In this document: positions 46,601 to 57,810 of the stretch, piece after piece | How positions within the stretch are numbered: position 1 is the stretch's first letter | How the letters are laid out: every line of letters starts with the position of its first letter | The notes under the pieces: generated by a model | Told to the model about the DNA's origin: nothing | The model's database searches: none | Seen by the model: only the letters and a program-made list of their open reading frames with translations | Made by a program: the position numbers and the translations under genes | Source of the DNA: Microcyclospora pomicola | Taxonomy: Eukaryota > Ascomycota > Dothideomycetes > Capnodiales | Direction of reading: 5' to 3' | NCBI GenBank assembly: GCA_002786065.1 | Contig: NHNY01000014.1 | Location: 124,001 to 188,000 of the forward strand | DNA: 64,000 nt

Positions 46601-48401
46601 TTGGATGTGCGGACACCACAAAGAGGCGCTAGAAACCATCGCTGAAGCGGAGCCGGAAGTACAAGGCGATACGCCATGGCCCCTACTCTTGGTCAAGTCC
46701 AAGGCACTCTACTCTCTGGAGGACTACACCGGCGCTCTTGCATGCTTGCGTGAGCTGCAACGAACCAATACAGTAACCGATGACTCCGAAGATCTATACA
46801 CCAGAGCATACTGGGATCAAGTTGTACTTTATGAGGGACAGAGTTACAAAGCATTGGGCGACAATGCTGCAGCTACCAAATGCTTCTTTATGCTTTTGAC
46901 GCATCAGACGGGTGCTCATCAGTATAATACGCATGTCGACGTTATAGGCGAGCTGTTCGACATGTGGTACAAAGTCAAGGCATTCAATCTTATCATCGAT
47001 CACGTTCGTGACTGGAGATCCCTCGGGGAGGAGAACAAGCTGAACCGTTACTACTGGTTGAAGCAACTGGCAAGTTCGGACCAATTCCACCACATTACCC
47101 TGCTTGCCGCTGTTCGTATGGACGTTTGCAACGAGATCTGCCAGATATACGATGATGTGATCAAACATCTGAGTCAGAGCAAGAATGAACATGAAAATGA
47201 GGGCAATATCGAGGCACTTCGCTACTTTCATCACGCCATCTTGTTCTATGGCTCGGCTGATGGCAATGACCATGAGCAAGCCCTTCAAGGCTGGGACAGG
47301 CTAATCAAGGCGAGCTTGGACAAACCGTCAGTCACTTTGCCGGGATATCTCTCTGTCACGAAGCTATCTCGATCGCTTTTAGAGAAGGCTTTGGCCGCAG
47401 CGGCCAAGCCGACATCAGCCTCATCAAACTACGCGGCTCGACTTGAACAGCTCACGCGGGACAACAACCCTGTTCTGAATGAGTGTCGAAGAGAAGGGGC
47501 CGACCCTCGGCTAGCGTTGGGGCGGCTACGTCTCCAGACTGGCGATGCGAAGAGCGCCAGAAGTATCTTCATGTCTCGTCTTCAGAAGCAGTTCGATCGC
47601 TGGCCCGCAGCTACCGAGTCAGACTCGATCTCACGCCGATACTACAGTATTGCTCAGACCTTGACGAAGGCGGACGACAATGTCAATGCCATTGCTGTTT
47701 GGCAGGTGTTTGCACTTCCCTACAGAAAGGGAGAGACCGTGACGCAGACCGGGGAGGAGATGATTGAAGAGCCTGGCCGAGCGGAGGCTGACTCACTCGA
47801 GCTTGGTGAGACTGTTAGAATGTCTGGAGAAGCTATCGCTGATTTCAAGGACCCAAACGTCAGCAACGGACAACAACCGAGTCAAGAACAAAGCTCTACA
47901 AAGGAGGATGTGGACGAGCTCCTGTTCCAAGCCGTAGGGAATTGTTATTGTGACGGAGATTGCGGCACTTCCTGGACAGTGCTCGAGCAGCTCTACGTGT
48001 GCAAGTACTGTTTGGATGTGCAACTGTGCACGAGCTGCTGGCACAAAGTGCAAAACTCAGAGTTGCCTCCCGTCGTGTGCAATCCGAAACACGAGTTCCT
48101 CTACCTCCCCGAAATGGATCGGGCCGCATGGGCCAAAGCCGGGTCAACGTCGATGGTCGTCAATGGCGAGATCATCTCGAGACAGGCGTGGCTCGATGCC
48201 TTGCGGGATCGCTGGGATCTTCGGCAGGATCAAATCGATCACCGGAGAAGTCTCGCGGCGGCCAGGTTCCGGATGGCGGTGGGTGTGTACGTGGGTAGGT
48301 GGAAGACATTCAAGAAGGAGGAAATGGCTGCGGGAGATTGGGCGAAGGCGGTGGAGGTGAGTCGAAAGCGTATTGCTGGCGTCACCGATCCAAGTCTATA
48401 A
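43612..48401 (+). CDS. NLR-like STAND protein: Goodbye-like, P-loop NTPase, helical repeats, Cys-rich finger
   Basis: A 1,554-residue signalling NTPase from three exons (43612-43903, 43978-46409, 46461-48401) with introns of 74 and 51 bp, frame continuous throughout. Residues 1-130 resemble the fungal Goodbye-type STAND N-terminus (LDEIWPDVLKQYQAITGFAI, then KILNNCAKCLQQFGGMI). Helical linkers follow to about 300. The NTPase has Walker A GDSGYGKS (338-345) and Walker B RYFLIIDGF (433-441). SGRYDDLGRLSDG follows in the sensor position. From about 850 the chain is alpha-helical repeats, TPR-like in places (HHKEALETIAEAEPEVQGD, LVKSKALYSLEDYTGALACL). The C-terminus has a finger with CYCDGDC, CKYC, CTSCWHK and CNPKHEFLYLP (about 1403-1460), ZZ-like. 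Such proteins act in fungal non-self recognition and cell death; the ligand is unknown. Confidence 0.87.
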
Positions 48402-50666
48402 GTCTTCAGATCTTGATGGCGCATGGACTTGTTCTATCCTATCATGATGAGCTGCATGTCGTTTCCAATGCTCAAATCCTATTGAATCCTCACATTCTCA
48501 ATGGTCAGACGTGACTGATGATGATGATGATGAGAAACTGTTTAGTTCGCAGGAATAGTTATGGTCTAGTTCGTGAAACCGCTGTTGGGGAACTATATCG
48601 CTACGAACCGTCCGGTCCGTCCCAAATCCCCTGGTCAAAGGCTTGCGATTGTGTAGTCTGACCGTGTCAACGTGAGGCGCGGACGACTTCCAACATCTCG
48701 ACCACCAAACCTTCTGCTAGGTGAGCTGACGTCTGAAGCACTACCTTACCGCTCGATGATGATAGGCGGGACATGATGTGGTCGCGTCCGTACACGTTTT
48801 CCCCACGCTCGATCGCAGCCTCAAGCAATGTGATGTAGCCGTGCGTTGCAAGTCGTTTCACATTCATACACGTTGTATGGTAGCGAGCCTACATACCTTA
48901 CCGTACCTTGGATTATCGAATCATCGTTCGAACACTCGACTGCATGAGAGCACCACGCGACTGTATTGGTGTGACCAGCGTGCTCGACCATGCCTAGACT
49001 GCCTACCTATGTACCCGAAGAACAAGCAGTAGTTTCCGACATCGCCGAGCTCTCAGCGATACGTACTGCCGATGAGCATACATAATAGTCGTCCATGGAC
49101 TGCAGTGAGTACGTAGGCGGACCACACCAGCAAGCCTAGCCGAGCCTCGTGCAGTATGTACTGTATTACAGTATTAACAACATGACGGGATGCTAGAGGA
49201 GACGGGACAAGAATCGAGGCGATACGCAAGTCGCTCCGGTCATCGAGAGAGTAGTACGCGTCGACCTAGTAAAGTCAGTCGGAGGCGGTCCATTTGGCCA
49301 TCGGAGTCTGAATCGTAATTATGTTGAGAGGTCGCTCAGGCTTTTCGGCTGGATGTTGAAAGTGTAGCCGACGCTCGGTGCCAAGACCGTTGGAGGAACG
49401 CGGCCGGGTGGAGCGGTACGGTTACGTGGAGGGTCTCTTCCATGCACTGCTTGTGTGCATGTGCATGTGCCAGTGGCCCTGCAGAGACAGGGAAGATCAC
49501 GACTTGGCATGACTCGTGTGGGTCATGCTTATATACCGCGGAGAGCAGGACATGCTTCCAGGGACAATCACATTCATCTGACTTTATAGTGAGGGAGTGT
49601 CGATATAGCAGAGATGTATAGTGGTTAAACGGATAAGGTAAGTAAGCGATCGGTTGCCTAATGCAGCCTAGCGAGGTGGTGTTACGTCAGCAGCAGACGA
49701 CGACGTCAGAACCTTCACCCATTCTGCTGAGCTTCGTCGTTGTTGTTGTGCTCTCCCACTGAATCCATCCTCTTCAACCACGACTACACTGCATCACATC
49801 CATTCAATCGGCGAGCAAGGGTGTCGAGGTATACTTCCCCTGCCATGGATTAACGCGTTCATGTACAGCAGACGTACCGTGCAGCATCTACCCGCCCATC
49901 CACCGAACCAGTAACCCGCCCACCCGCTCCAAACGGACCAGGGTGGACTTCCGCCAGCGCCGTTGATTCGCCTTTTTTGCCGTTGACGACATCTCTGATC
50001 GTCTACCCTTCACCAGTTCATTGTGACAAGAATCCACCTGCTGGGGTTTTGTTGGTCGTGGGCCCCATCTTACCCACTTGGCCCGTCAGCACGACTGTCC
50101 ACGATCTCTCCCGGCCCCGATAGCCTCTTGATGGCCGTCTGTCCGTCTTGAGCAGCGCCAACTACGACGACAGGAACCACAACCACAACCATCACAACAA
50201 CCACCACGACGTTGCAAACTTCACTTCACCAACTCAACTCGATATTGCCATTACGAATCACCGGCTCTGCCACATGTGGTGGCCGTCATCTGTCTTCCGC
50301 GCCCGGCCCTTCAGCGAATTCGGCCGTCCGCGCATTTCCGCCTGAAAAGTTCTCACCCACCTTTCTGCCGACGTTCAACCGCCACCATCCAGTCCATCGG
50401 CAGCCACTTTCTGCCGGGCCAACCACAATTACCATAACATCGTTTTCATCTTCTTCATCCACACTTTCCACCAACAATTATCTTGGGGTTCTTCTTCTCG
50501 TGGGTCAATTTCGCCTTGAACGAGTCGATGCTGGACCCGCTCTTCCTCGACGTTACCCGCTCTTTACACTACGCGTGTGAGTGGTCTGCAGAGCAGCTCC
50601 ACAACCCCTCCGACCCCTCCTTCCCTTCTTATTATTCTTATCCCTGAAATCTTCCCACGCCCCAGC
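48402..50666. other. Long intergenic stretch with promoter of C2H2 regulator
   Basis: About 2.3 kb. The left part (to about 49600) shows nothing but short overlapping frames and a short (GAT)n run near 48517-48532. From about 49740 to 50660 the sequence is C/A-rich with CAACCACCAC-type runs, consistent with a long 5' leader for the regulator. No tRNA, rRNA or mobile element is seen. Confidence 0.5.
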
Positions 50667-53600
50667 ATGGACCCCAGCTTCGGGAGCTACCTGTATAACC
50701 AGCAGCAAGGTCAATCCGCCCCGTCGTCCTCCCAAGGCCTGACTTCGTTCGGGAATCTGTCGGCTGCGCAACAGCAACACAACCACCATCAACATGACGC
50801 CAATGCGCACCCCACGCTGCCGCCGCTGCAACAAGCCGGGTCCAATGGAGGCTACTCCTTCGGCAACCTCTCCTACGCTGGAGCGCATCCGAATGCCTCG
50901 GGCAGTCAGTCGCATCCATCCTCGACTCCTCACACTCCGTCGACCTCATCGATGACCGCCGGCAACTCCAATGCCTACGTCCAGATGTCGCCATCACACA
51001 TGCAACAGAACTCAATGCCTCCACCCCCATCGTACAACACCCCCTACATGAACCAAGGGATGATGTATCAGTCTTCCAGTGCAGCTTCGACACCGCCGAC
51101 GACTGCCGCCGCCGGACTGCCCAACATCCGTCCCATGCCGCCAGGTGGGGTGAACGGTTCGATGAACGGCCTCCCGAGTATGTCAGCTGCTGGCCAGATC
51201 GGACACCAACCTGCATTTGTGCAGAATGAGGACGCGCCGACGCATGTGGTTGGATCGCAAGGGCGTCGTGGCATACTTCCGAGTGCGCCCGGCCGGCCGA
51301 GTGCTCCTACCAGTGCGACGCCCGGCGGCGCGAAGAGTTTGATACCTACAAAGGACGCGGATGGGAAATACCCGTGCCCGCATTGCAATAAGACATACCT
51401 GCACGCCAAACATCTGAAAAGGCATTTATTACGACGTATGTTGGTATACGCCCTACTGGAGATTTCGTCACTAACAACATTGCAGACACCGGCGACCGAC
51501 CGTATATGTGCCATCTATGTAAAGACACCTTCTCGCGGAGTGACATCCTCAAGCGCCACTTCCAGAAGTGCTCGATCCGACGAGGCAATCCGACTGGTGC
51601 AAACCACTTGGCTCACCAGAATCGGCGCAACACCAATCCGTCCAACCGTCTGTCGGTTAGTCAGGATGGACCCATCGGTCTCGCAGGACTTGCTGAAGTC
51701 AGTGGAGCCGCGTATAACCCAAACGTCATGAACACCAACAGCCCCAACGGCGATGCATCAACGCACTCATCAAGAGCCAACAGCCTGATCGGACCCGGCA
51801 ACATGAGTCAACGGAACAGTGTCGCGGGTCTTGGCATATTATCCTCCAACACCCCGACCAACGAGCAAATGGCAACCTCAGTGGCATACCAACAAGCAAT
51901 GCCCGCATATGCCAATCAGATGAACCCAAATTACGCTTTCAATCAATCACAAATGAACGGCAACGTCTACCCCAACCCAGCTCAGCAGATGTCTTTTTTA
52001 GGCCAAACGAGCTCGCGGTTCAACAACAACCACCTCAGTAATTCCCATCCTCAAAATGGGAACAATGACACGAACGGTGCCCACCTTGACTGGAGCCGTG
52101 CGTTTATTGAAGGTGGTCAGGATGGCTTCGTCGGCGGCCAACCTGCCAACGCGAGCTCGGGTCCACACATCAAGACCGAGCCAGAGACCAAACAGTCTTA
52201 CAATGTATCCGATGACATGAGTAACGATTCTTTTTTAGGTAATCTGTACTCGCATCCTTCCGCCTTGGGAGGCGAGTACAACGATAATGAACAGGGGGTT
52301 ACGGGATTCCCGAACTGGGGAATGGATGACCCTTTACAAAACAAAATAGATGGACTATTGCATTTTTGCTTTCCGGAGGGGGCGGACTCGGTACAAGGCA
52401 ACCCTGGGGCGAATATTGTCAAGGCGTGCTTGACGGTGGAAAACATCAAGCATTTTGCGGAACATTATACGTCGTTCCACGGACACTGGCCGTTGTTGCA
52501 TATGCCTACATTCAAGCTGGTGCATGCCAACAACGGGCTAGTAATGGCGATTATTTGTATTGGCGCGGTGTACAGTCCGAAACTGAATGTGTCGCAAGTG
52601 CGGCAGATGATGGAGTTTGTGCGCGCTGCAGTGGTCAAGAACAGCAGCGTCCACAGGCGCACGTTCAACGGCCAGACAGAAGATGTGGGCTCCAGCAGTT
52701 GGGATCTCGAAGAACTGCAAGCTTTGTTGATTCTTCAAATCATGTTCACATGGCATGGCGATCCCAGTCACCGACAATCAGCTAGAAACGACTTCCCAGC
52801 ACTGGTGCGCATCGCTAATGCTATGAAATTGTGCCAGACTGTGGGACCGTCTCATTACGCCTACAGCATCCTCCACGCGAGTGAAGCGTCGCAGTCGCCA
52901 GCAATGGACGGCAGCTCTTTCAATTGGCATAGTTGGCTCGAGCAGGAGAAACGCAACCGGGTGCTATATCTGCTCTGCGTGCTTGACGCCGCCACCGTCA
53001 TGTGGTTCAATACAGCGCCAAGCTTCGACCCGCTTGAGATACGCTTGATGCTGCCATCCGACGACGCTGCATGGGATGCGAGAGATCAACAAGATTGCGC
53101 GAATGCGCTAGGACTGAACGGGCCACAACAGCAATGGAAGAACTCCACAGGAACACGAAACAAAAGACAGCCGCGCATGCATGAAGCTATGCGGACTCTG
53201 CTAGACCCCACGGCGACACTTCAGCCTGGTGCGACGAACGCTTACAGCAAGTTCATCCTCATCCATGCTATCGTAGTGAGGATCATCTCTTGTCAGAAGG
53301 TTCTGCTGCAACCAGAAAGTGTCAGCCATGGCATCAGCTTTGGACCAAATGGTAGCGGCCCCGCGACCCCGATCTCCCAGAATGACTGGCTCGAGCATCA
53401 CAGTAAACCAGGCTCCGGTAGCAGTGGCCATGCGACGCCGACCGACAGCTCTGGATTCAGTCACCACAGTGCTGCCGCGGAACACGAAAAGAAGCGACTG
53501 ACTCACGCGCTGGACAAATGGAAGCGCAACTGGGACATCGACATGGATATTCAGTACCCGCCGCTACGCTCACAGGTCCGCCGTTTCGGATTTAGCAGAG

Positions 53601-53887
53601 ACGGCGTTCACTTCTTCTACCTCGGCCGCAGCTTTTTGCAATCTCAACGGGCGGCCGATTGGACAGCACTCCCAGACACGAGATTTAAGCAGGTCATGGC
53701 TTTGTTGAAGCGGATCAAAGGCTTCGTTGTCGGCGACACCGAGCTCAAAGGGCAGGAAATCGGCTCCGTCGGCGATATAGACGACGCGTATGGCCTCGAC
53801 AACCTCACGCTGGACATGAAGTTGCTGTTCCGTCCGCACGGTCAGAGCGACAGTCCCGTCGCTGGCGTGCAGACCAACTCGCTGTAG
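50667..53887 (+). CDS. C2H2 zinc-finger regulator with Fungal_trans domain
   Basis: A 1,056-residue transcription factor from two exons (50667-51435, 51486-53887) and a 50-bp intron that splits a His codon between the two fingers. The first 230 residues are Gln/His/Ser/Pro-rich, typical of activation regions. Finger 1 is YPCPHCNKTYLHAKHLKRHL. Finger 2 is YMCHLCKDTFSRSDILKRHF with final Cys (QKC), so C2HC. The linker TGDRPY is close to the TGEKPY consensus. Asn/Ser-rich sequence follows to about 560. The fungal-specific regulator domain spans about 570-830 (NIKHFAEHYTSFHGHWPLLH, MPTFKLVHANNGLVMAIICI, then SWLEQEKRNRVLYLLCVLDA). This fusion is found in several ascomycete regulators of metabolism and development. 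The direct targets are unknown. Confidence 0.9.
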
Positions 53888-54500
53888 TTGACAATACGAT
53901 ACGACACGATACAATCCGGTCCCTGGAATGACGTTGTGAAATGTGCTGTACGCAAAACGAGTACAGGCGTTCTTGTCGGGGGCCGCATGGCGAAAAAGTT
54001 TCCCGATTCTGCCGGTTCCTTTTCTTGACAATGCATGTATGCAAGTATGCATGCATGTATGAATAGAGGTAGCGAATACATTAGCTGTATCTGAGAATCG
54101 CCCATTCTTTGCTCTCTTCCTTCCTTGCTGTCTCTATATTGGATTTCTGTGTACGATGTTTACCTTGTAGATCGTAGCCGTCATGAGATGTAGCGAATCC
54201 CCTCTTCTTTATCATCGCGTGAAGAATGAATAGGTACTTTAATCATTTCTGTTGTTCCTGCTTCTACGTGGGCTGTATGCGTGGCTACACATTCTGATTA
54301 TTGTAACGGGACTTAATCAGTAGTCGAAATTGGAATTCGGCTGTCAAGTCTCATTGTACAAGTTAGATTGATCATCTCGTCTACCCTGGCGCCATGCTAT
54401 ACAATGCTCAACATCATAATCTCTCTATGGGTAAATAACACTTCCATACCATCGCCACGCATCATCCCGAAAGACCATCAACAACGAAGCGCATGAGAAA
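53888..54500. other. Convergent intergenic stretch
   Basis: About 0.6 kb between the 3' ends of the C2H2 regulator and the RTA1-like gene. It contains a GCAT/GTAT microsatellite, annotated separately, and an ATACGATACGACACGATAC short repeat near 53895-53912. No gene. Confidence 0.5.
54031..54062. repeat. GCAT/GTAT microsatellite
   Basis: About 32 bp of alternating ATGC, ATGT and ATGC-type tetramers (ATGCATGTATGCAAGTATGC, then ATGCATGTAT), in the 3' flank of the C2H2 gene. Likely length-variable. Confidence 0.7.
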
Positions 54501-55587
54501 TCAAACCTGCCCAACCGCCCCATCAGCGCCGCCGTGCCGCGCCAGCTTCTCGCTCTCCACCTGCACGGCCGCGCGCGAGAAGCAGTAGCCGGGATGCCAG
54601 ATGTTGAGCACGACGGCGGCGCAGGCGATGGGGACGCTGTCGAGGCCGAGGAAGAGGCCTTCGCTGCGGAGGATGGTGTTGGTGCGTTGCCAGCCTGCGT
54701 TCCGTTAGTCACTTGGTTCGGCTGGAGGAGATGGAGGGGTGTTGGTGTAGATGGAGGGAAAGGGGGAGGGAGAAGCTTACCGCCAGCCAGCTCAGCGACG
54801 CGATAGACACATCGGATCAGGATGCAGAGGTACGCAAGCGCGAGCGCGGCGAGGAACAGCTTGAAGCGCAGGCGTTGGCGCAATGCGGCCGTCGCGGGGT
54901 TGAGCGTGTAGCGGTTCCGCAGGACGGCGCGGGCGTAGTCGGCGGCCAGCAGGCCGAAGACAAGCAGGGTGAAAACCTGGAAGGCGAGGCCGGCGATCAT
55001 GACGTCCTTGCCGACGGTCAGGAGGGTGTCGGTGTCGGCGACGGAGGACAGGGCGCCGCCGACGGCTTGCATGATGATCGAGACGAGGTCGCTGGAGATG
55101 AAGATGTAGGTGTATAGCGCTGGGGGGAGGCGGGAGAGGGTCGGGTTGAAGGTGAGGCTGTGAGGAGGTGGAGTGTTAGGAGGAGGGAGTTCGCGTTGGA
55201 GATCAGGTTTGGAGGATATACGTGCCAGATGTGTTTCAGGGTATAGTAGATGCCGGCCGCGTAGAACGCCGGGGCGAAGGTGAGCAGGACCACGCTCATC
55301 TTGAAGCCGGCGTCGGAGAAAGGGTCCTGCCAGAGGAGGATGCGGGCGACGTAGCCCAAGACCTCGCTGATGGCGCCAAAGCACATGGCCCAGGTGAAGA
55401 ACTTGGCCTTGGTGCGGATGCCTTGCCCGAGGTAGGCGAGGCCGGAGAGGGCGAAGACGGCCAGGAAGAAGATCGTGGCGCCGAGATTGGGCTCGTAGCC
55501 GTAGATCGAGTCTTGCACCGGGCAGGTGTCTTTCGTGCAGCCTTGGTTCTCGTCGGCGCGGGCGAGGAGAGGGAGGAGGGATGACAT
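54501..55587 (-). CDS. RTA1-like 7-transmembrane protein
   Basis: A fungal lipid-translocating-exporter-like (RTA1/RSB1) protein of 310 residues with seven predicted spans. Yeast members give resistance to sterol drugs or move long-chain bases. Three exons (55226-55587, 54781-55157, 54501-54694). The N-terminus is extracellular with paired Cys (GCTKDTCP), then ATIFFLAVFALSGLAYLGQG, FGAISEVLGYVARILL and VLLTFAPAFYAAGIYYTLKH. The second exon gives LTFNPTLSRLPPALYTYIFI then SSDLVSIIMQAVGG; the third, GLFLGLDSVPIACAAVVLNI with WHPGYCF. Intron 2 (86 bp) is standard. Intron 1 (68 bp) keeps frame only with a GC donor (TG|GCACGT) and CACAG acceptor, giving KHIC|LTF. The family call is certain; the GC-AG intron is inferred. 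Confidence 0.88.
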
Positions 55588-55908
55588 GATAGGAGATTCG
55601 GTTTCTTTATTCTTGTGACAGGATAGGGAGGGAGGCTGAGGTTGGAGACAGAGAAGATGTAGAGAAGACTATGCGTAGAATCTGATTGTCTCGTCGCTGC
55701 GGCGTTGACGGATTGTAATGGTGGATTGCAAGAACCTACCTGGCCTTCCATCGACCTGATCTATATAGCGAAACATCGCCATGGTGCTCGCCTAGCACCC
55801 CAGCACAGCGCTCAGTGTGATGCCAACGACTCCATAGTCATGACGCTCGCCCAGCCATAGACGCGCGAGGATATCGCAGACGTCTGGCTTGGTCAGAGAT
55901 GCCAGGAT
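55588..55908. other. Short intergenic stretch, RTA1-like promoter
   Basis: About 320 bp directly upstream of the RTA1-like gene. Nothing beyond promoter sequence is seen. Confidence 0.45.
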
Positions 55909-56049
55909 CCAAAAGGGGACTTGCTTGCGAGCTTAGTCGTGCGGATAGAGCCAACAGCACTGCGGCCGAGCGATATCAGACCGGGTAATGTTGAGGAGGA
56001 AGGATTCTCGATGCTAAGGACACAGCTCGCGATCAAGTCCCCTTTGGGC
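55909..56049. repeat. Imperfect inverted repeats bounding a 141-bp unit
   Basis: The left arm (55909-55938) and right arm (56021-56049) match in inverted orientation over about 27 bases. Shared cores are CCAAAAGGGGACTTG against the reverse complement CCCAAAGGGGACTTG, and then GCGAGCT in both. The internal 80 bp is unrelated. Size and symmetry are those of a small non-autonomous inverted-repeat element or a solo hairpin. Target-site duplications are not clear. Confidence 0.5.
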
Positions 56050-56499
56050 CTAGAGGGCGATGCGGCTCTGTGCGTTGTCGCGTGGCGCAACGGCGGCGGG
56101 CAGGAATAGAATGACGTTGTTCTTCTCTACACATCGATCGCATTGCGAGATGAGTCTTCTAGCAGTCCGATGACAGGATGGTCTGCTGTGTGTTCCGCCT
56201 GTATGTCTTGACACAATCTTTGTATGGCCGATGAGGTAGATACCTCTCATGGAGATCGACATGCAGCGCGATCGACACAATGACATCGTGGCAATGGCGT
56301 GGTGGAGCATTGTCGGCGGTTGGAGGGGAGGCTCGCCGTCAAATATCCCGATGTGCACATTTACATGATTCTTAAATGGAAACACATTAGCACAAATCAT
56401 CGTTGGTATTGGCAAAACTGAACCATTGCTTTAACGATACACCCAAGACGGTATACAGTCAATTTGTTTGAGAAAGAAGGTCCCGGTCAATCGAGCACA
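56050..56499. other. Intergenic, promoter of dehydrogenase gene
   Basis: About 450 bp right of the inverted repeat, leading to the dehydrogenase start. No gene. Confidence 0.45.
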
Positions 56500-57810
56500 A
56501 TGACCTCCACCAAACCCACCATTGGATTTGCCGGCCTGGGAGCCATGGGAGGAGGCATGGCCACGAACCTGGTCAAGAACGGCTTCTCAGTCATCGGCTT
56601 CGATGTCTACCAACCACTTGTCGACAAGTTCGTCGCGGCAGGAGGCAAAGCTGGCAAGACGCCCAAAGAAGCCGCAGCTGGAGTCGACTTCTTCGTCTCC
56701 ATGGTGGCGAATGCCGCGCAAAACTCGGCGCTATTGTTTGAGGGCGAGGATGCTGTGGTAAAGGGACTCGGCCAAGGCAAGACGTTCATTCTATGCTCGA
56801 CGACCCCGCCGTCGTTCCTACACGAGATTCGGAAACGACTGGACGATGAAGGTCGAGCAGATATCAAACTGCTCGACTGCCCTGTTTCGGGTGGGACCAT
56901 TCGTGCCGCGGACGGCACTCTATCGATCTTCTCATCAGGAGAAGAAAGCCACCTTGACGAAGCCAAGCTCGTCCTTGAAACCATGTCCGGCAACCTCTAC
57001 CGGATGGGCAACATCTCCCATGGCACGAAAACCAAGACGATCCACCAGCTCCTCGCCGCGACCAACATCATTTCCGCCTCCGAAGCGATGGGCCTCGCCG
57101 CGACTGTCGGGCTCAACACCACCGCCGTCGTCGAGACGGTCAACCAATCCTCCGGCGCCAGCTTCATGTTCGAGAACCGGGCCCCGCACATGCTGCAGAA
57201 CGACTGGCACCCGTACTCGGCGCTCGCCATCATCCTGAAAGACACGGGCATCGTGACCGCCACGGCACGCCAGGAGCAGTTTCCCGTCCCGCTCGCCAGC
57301 ACCGCCGAGACCACCTACCTGCAAGGCGTGCAAGCCGGCCTGCTGAAGGACGACGACGCCAAGCTCGTCCAGCTCTACCTGCCCGCGTCGCAGGGCGACC
57401 TCGTCGCGCAGATGACCAAAGCCGACGTCATGATGACCGCGTCGCATCAGATCTCCAAGGACAGCATCGCCGACCTGCTCGCGGGCATTCATCTCGCGGC
57501 CTCGGTCGAGGGCATGGCGTTCTGCAAACAGCTTGGCGTCGACCGGACCGTCATGTGCGAGATCATCTCCAAGGCCGCCGGGTGGAACGCCATGTTCGTT
57601 AAAGCCATCCCGGATATGCTGGAGAAGGATGCGTGGAGTCTGGCGGACTGTCCGTTGGCGGAAGAGGTGGGCAATAAGCTGGCGGACGTGGTCGATAAGT
57701 GCAGGATCCTGGGATATCCATGTCCGATGGCTGCGGCGGCCTTGCAGCAGTTTCAGTTTGCGAAATTGGCAGCGAAAATGGTGGAGCTGAATCAGGGGCG
57801 AGGTCGTTGA
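56500..57810 (+). CDS. 3-hydroxyisobutyrate/L-threonate dehydrogenase-like enzyme
   Basis: A beta-hydroxyacid dehydrogenase, single exon, 436 residues. The start is the ATG of MTSTKPTIGFAGLGAMGGGM; the upstream open frame begins without ATG. The NAD(P)-binding domain has GFAGLGAMGGGMATNL, and the substrate signature DCPVSGGTIRAADGTL is intact. The catalytic Lys lies in KTKTIHQLLAATNIISASEA, where the usual Asn is replaced by His. A second helical domain resembling the family C-terminus follows (DSIADLLAGIHLAASVEGMA, then SKAAGWNAMF), so the protein carries two C-terminal domains, as some fungal and bacterial threonate-dehydrogenase-like proteins do. The normal family length is about 290-310. 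Substrate is unknown. It converges with a Zn2Cys6 regulator 229 bp away. Confidence 0.87.
   Translation: MTSTKPTIGFAGLGAMGGGMATNLVKNGFSVIGFDVYQPLVDKFVAAGGKAGKTPKEAAAGVDFFVSMVANAAQNSALLFEGEDAVVKGLGQGKTFILCSTTPPSFLHEIRKRLDDEGRADIKLLDCPVSGGTIRAADGTLSIFSSGEESHLDEAKLVLETMSGNLYRMGNISHGTKTKTIHQLLAATNIISASEAMGLAATVGLNTTAVVETVNQSSGASFMFENRAPHMLQNDWHPYSALAIILKDTGIVTATARQEQFPVPLASTAETTYLQGVQAGLLKDDDAKLVQLYLPASQGDLVAQMTKADVMMTASHQISKDSIADLLAGIHLAASVEGMAFCKQLGVDRTVMCEIISKAAGWNAMFVKAIPDMLEKDAWSLADCPLAEEVGNKLADVVDKCRILGYPCPMAAAALQQFQFAKLAAKMVELNQGRGR

Noticed and set aside
49605-49665. tRNA-like sequence with a box-A look (TATAGTGGTTAAACGG)
   Set aside because: No box B (GGTTCGANTCC) and no acceptor or anticodon stem can be formed.
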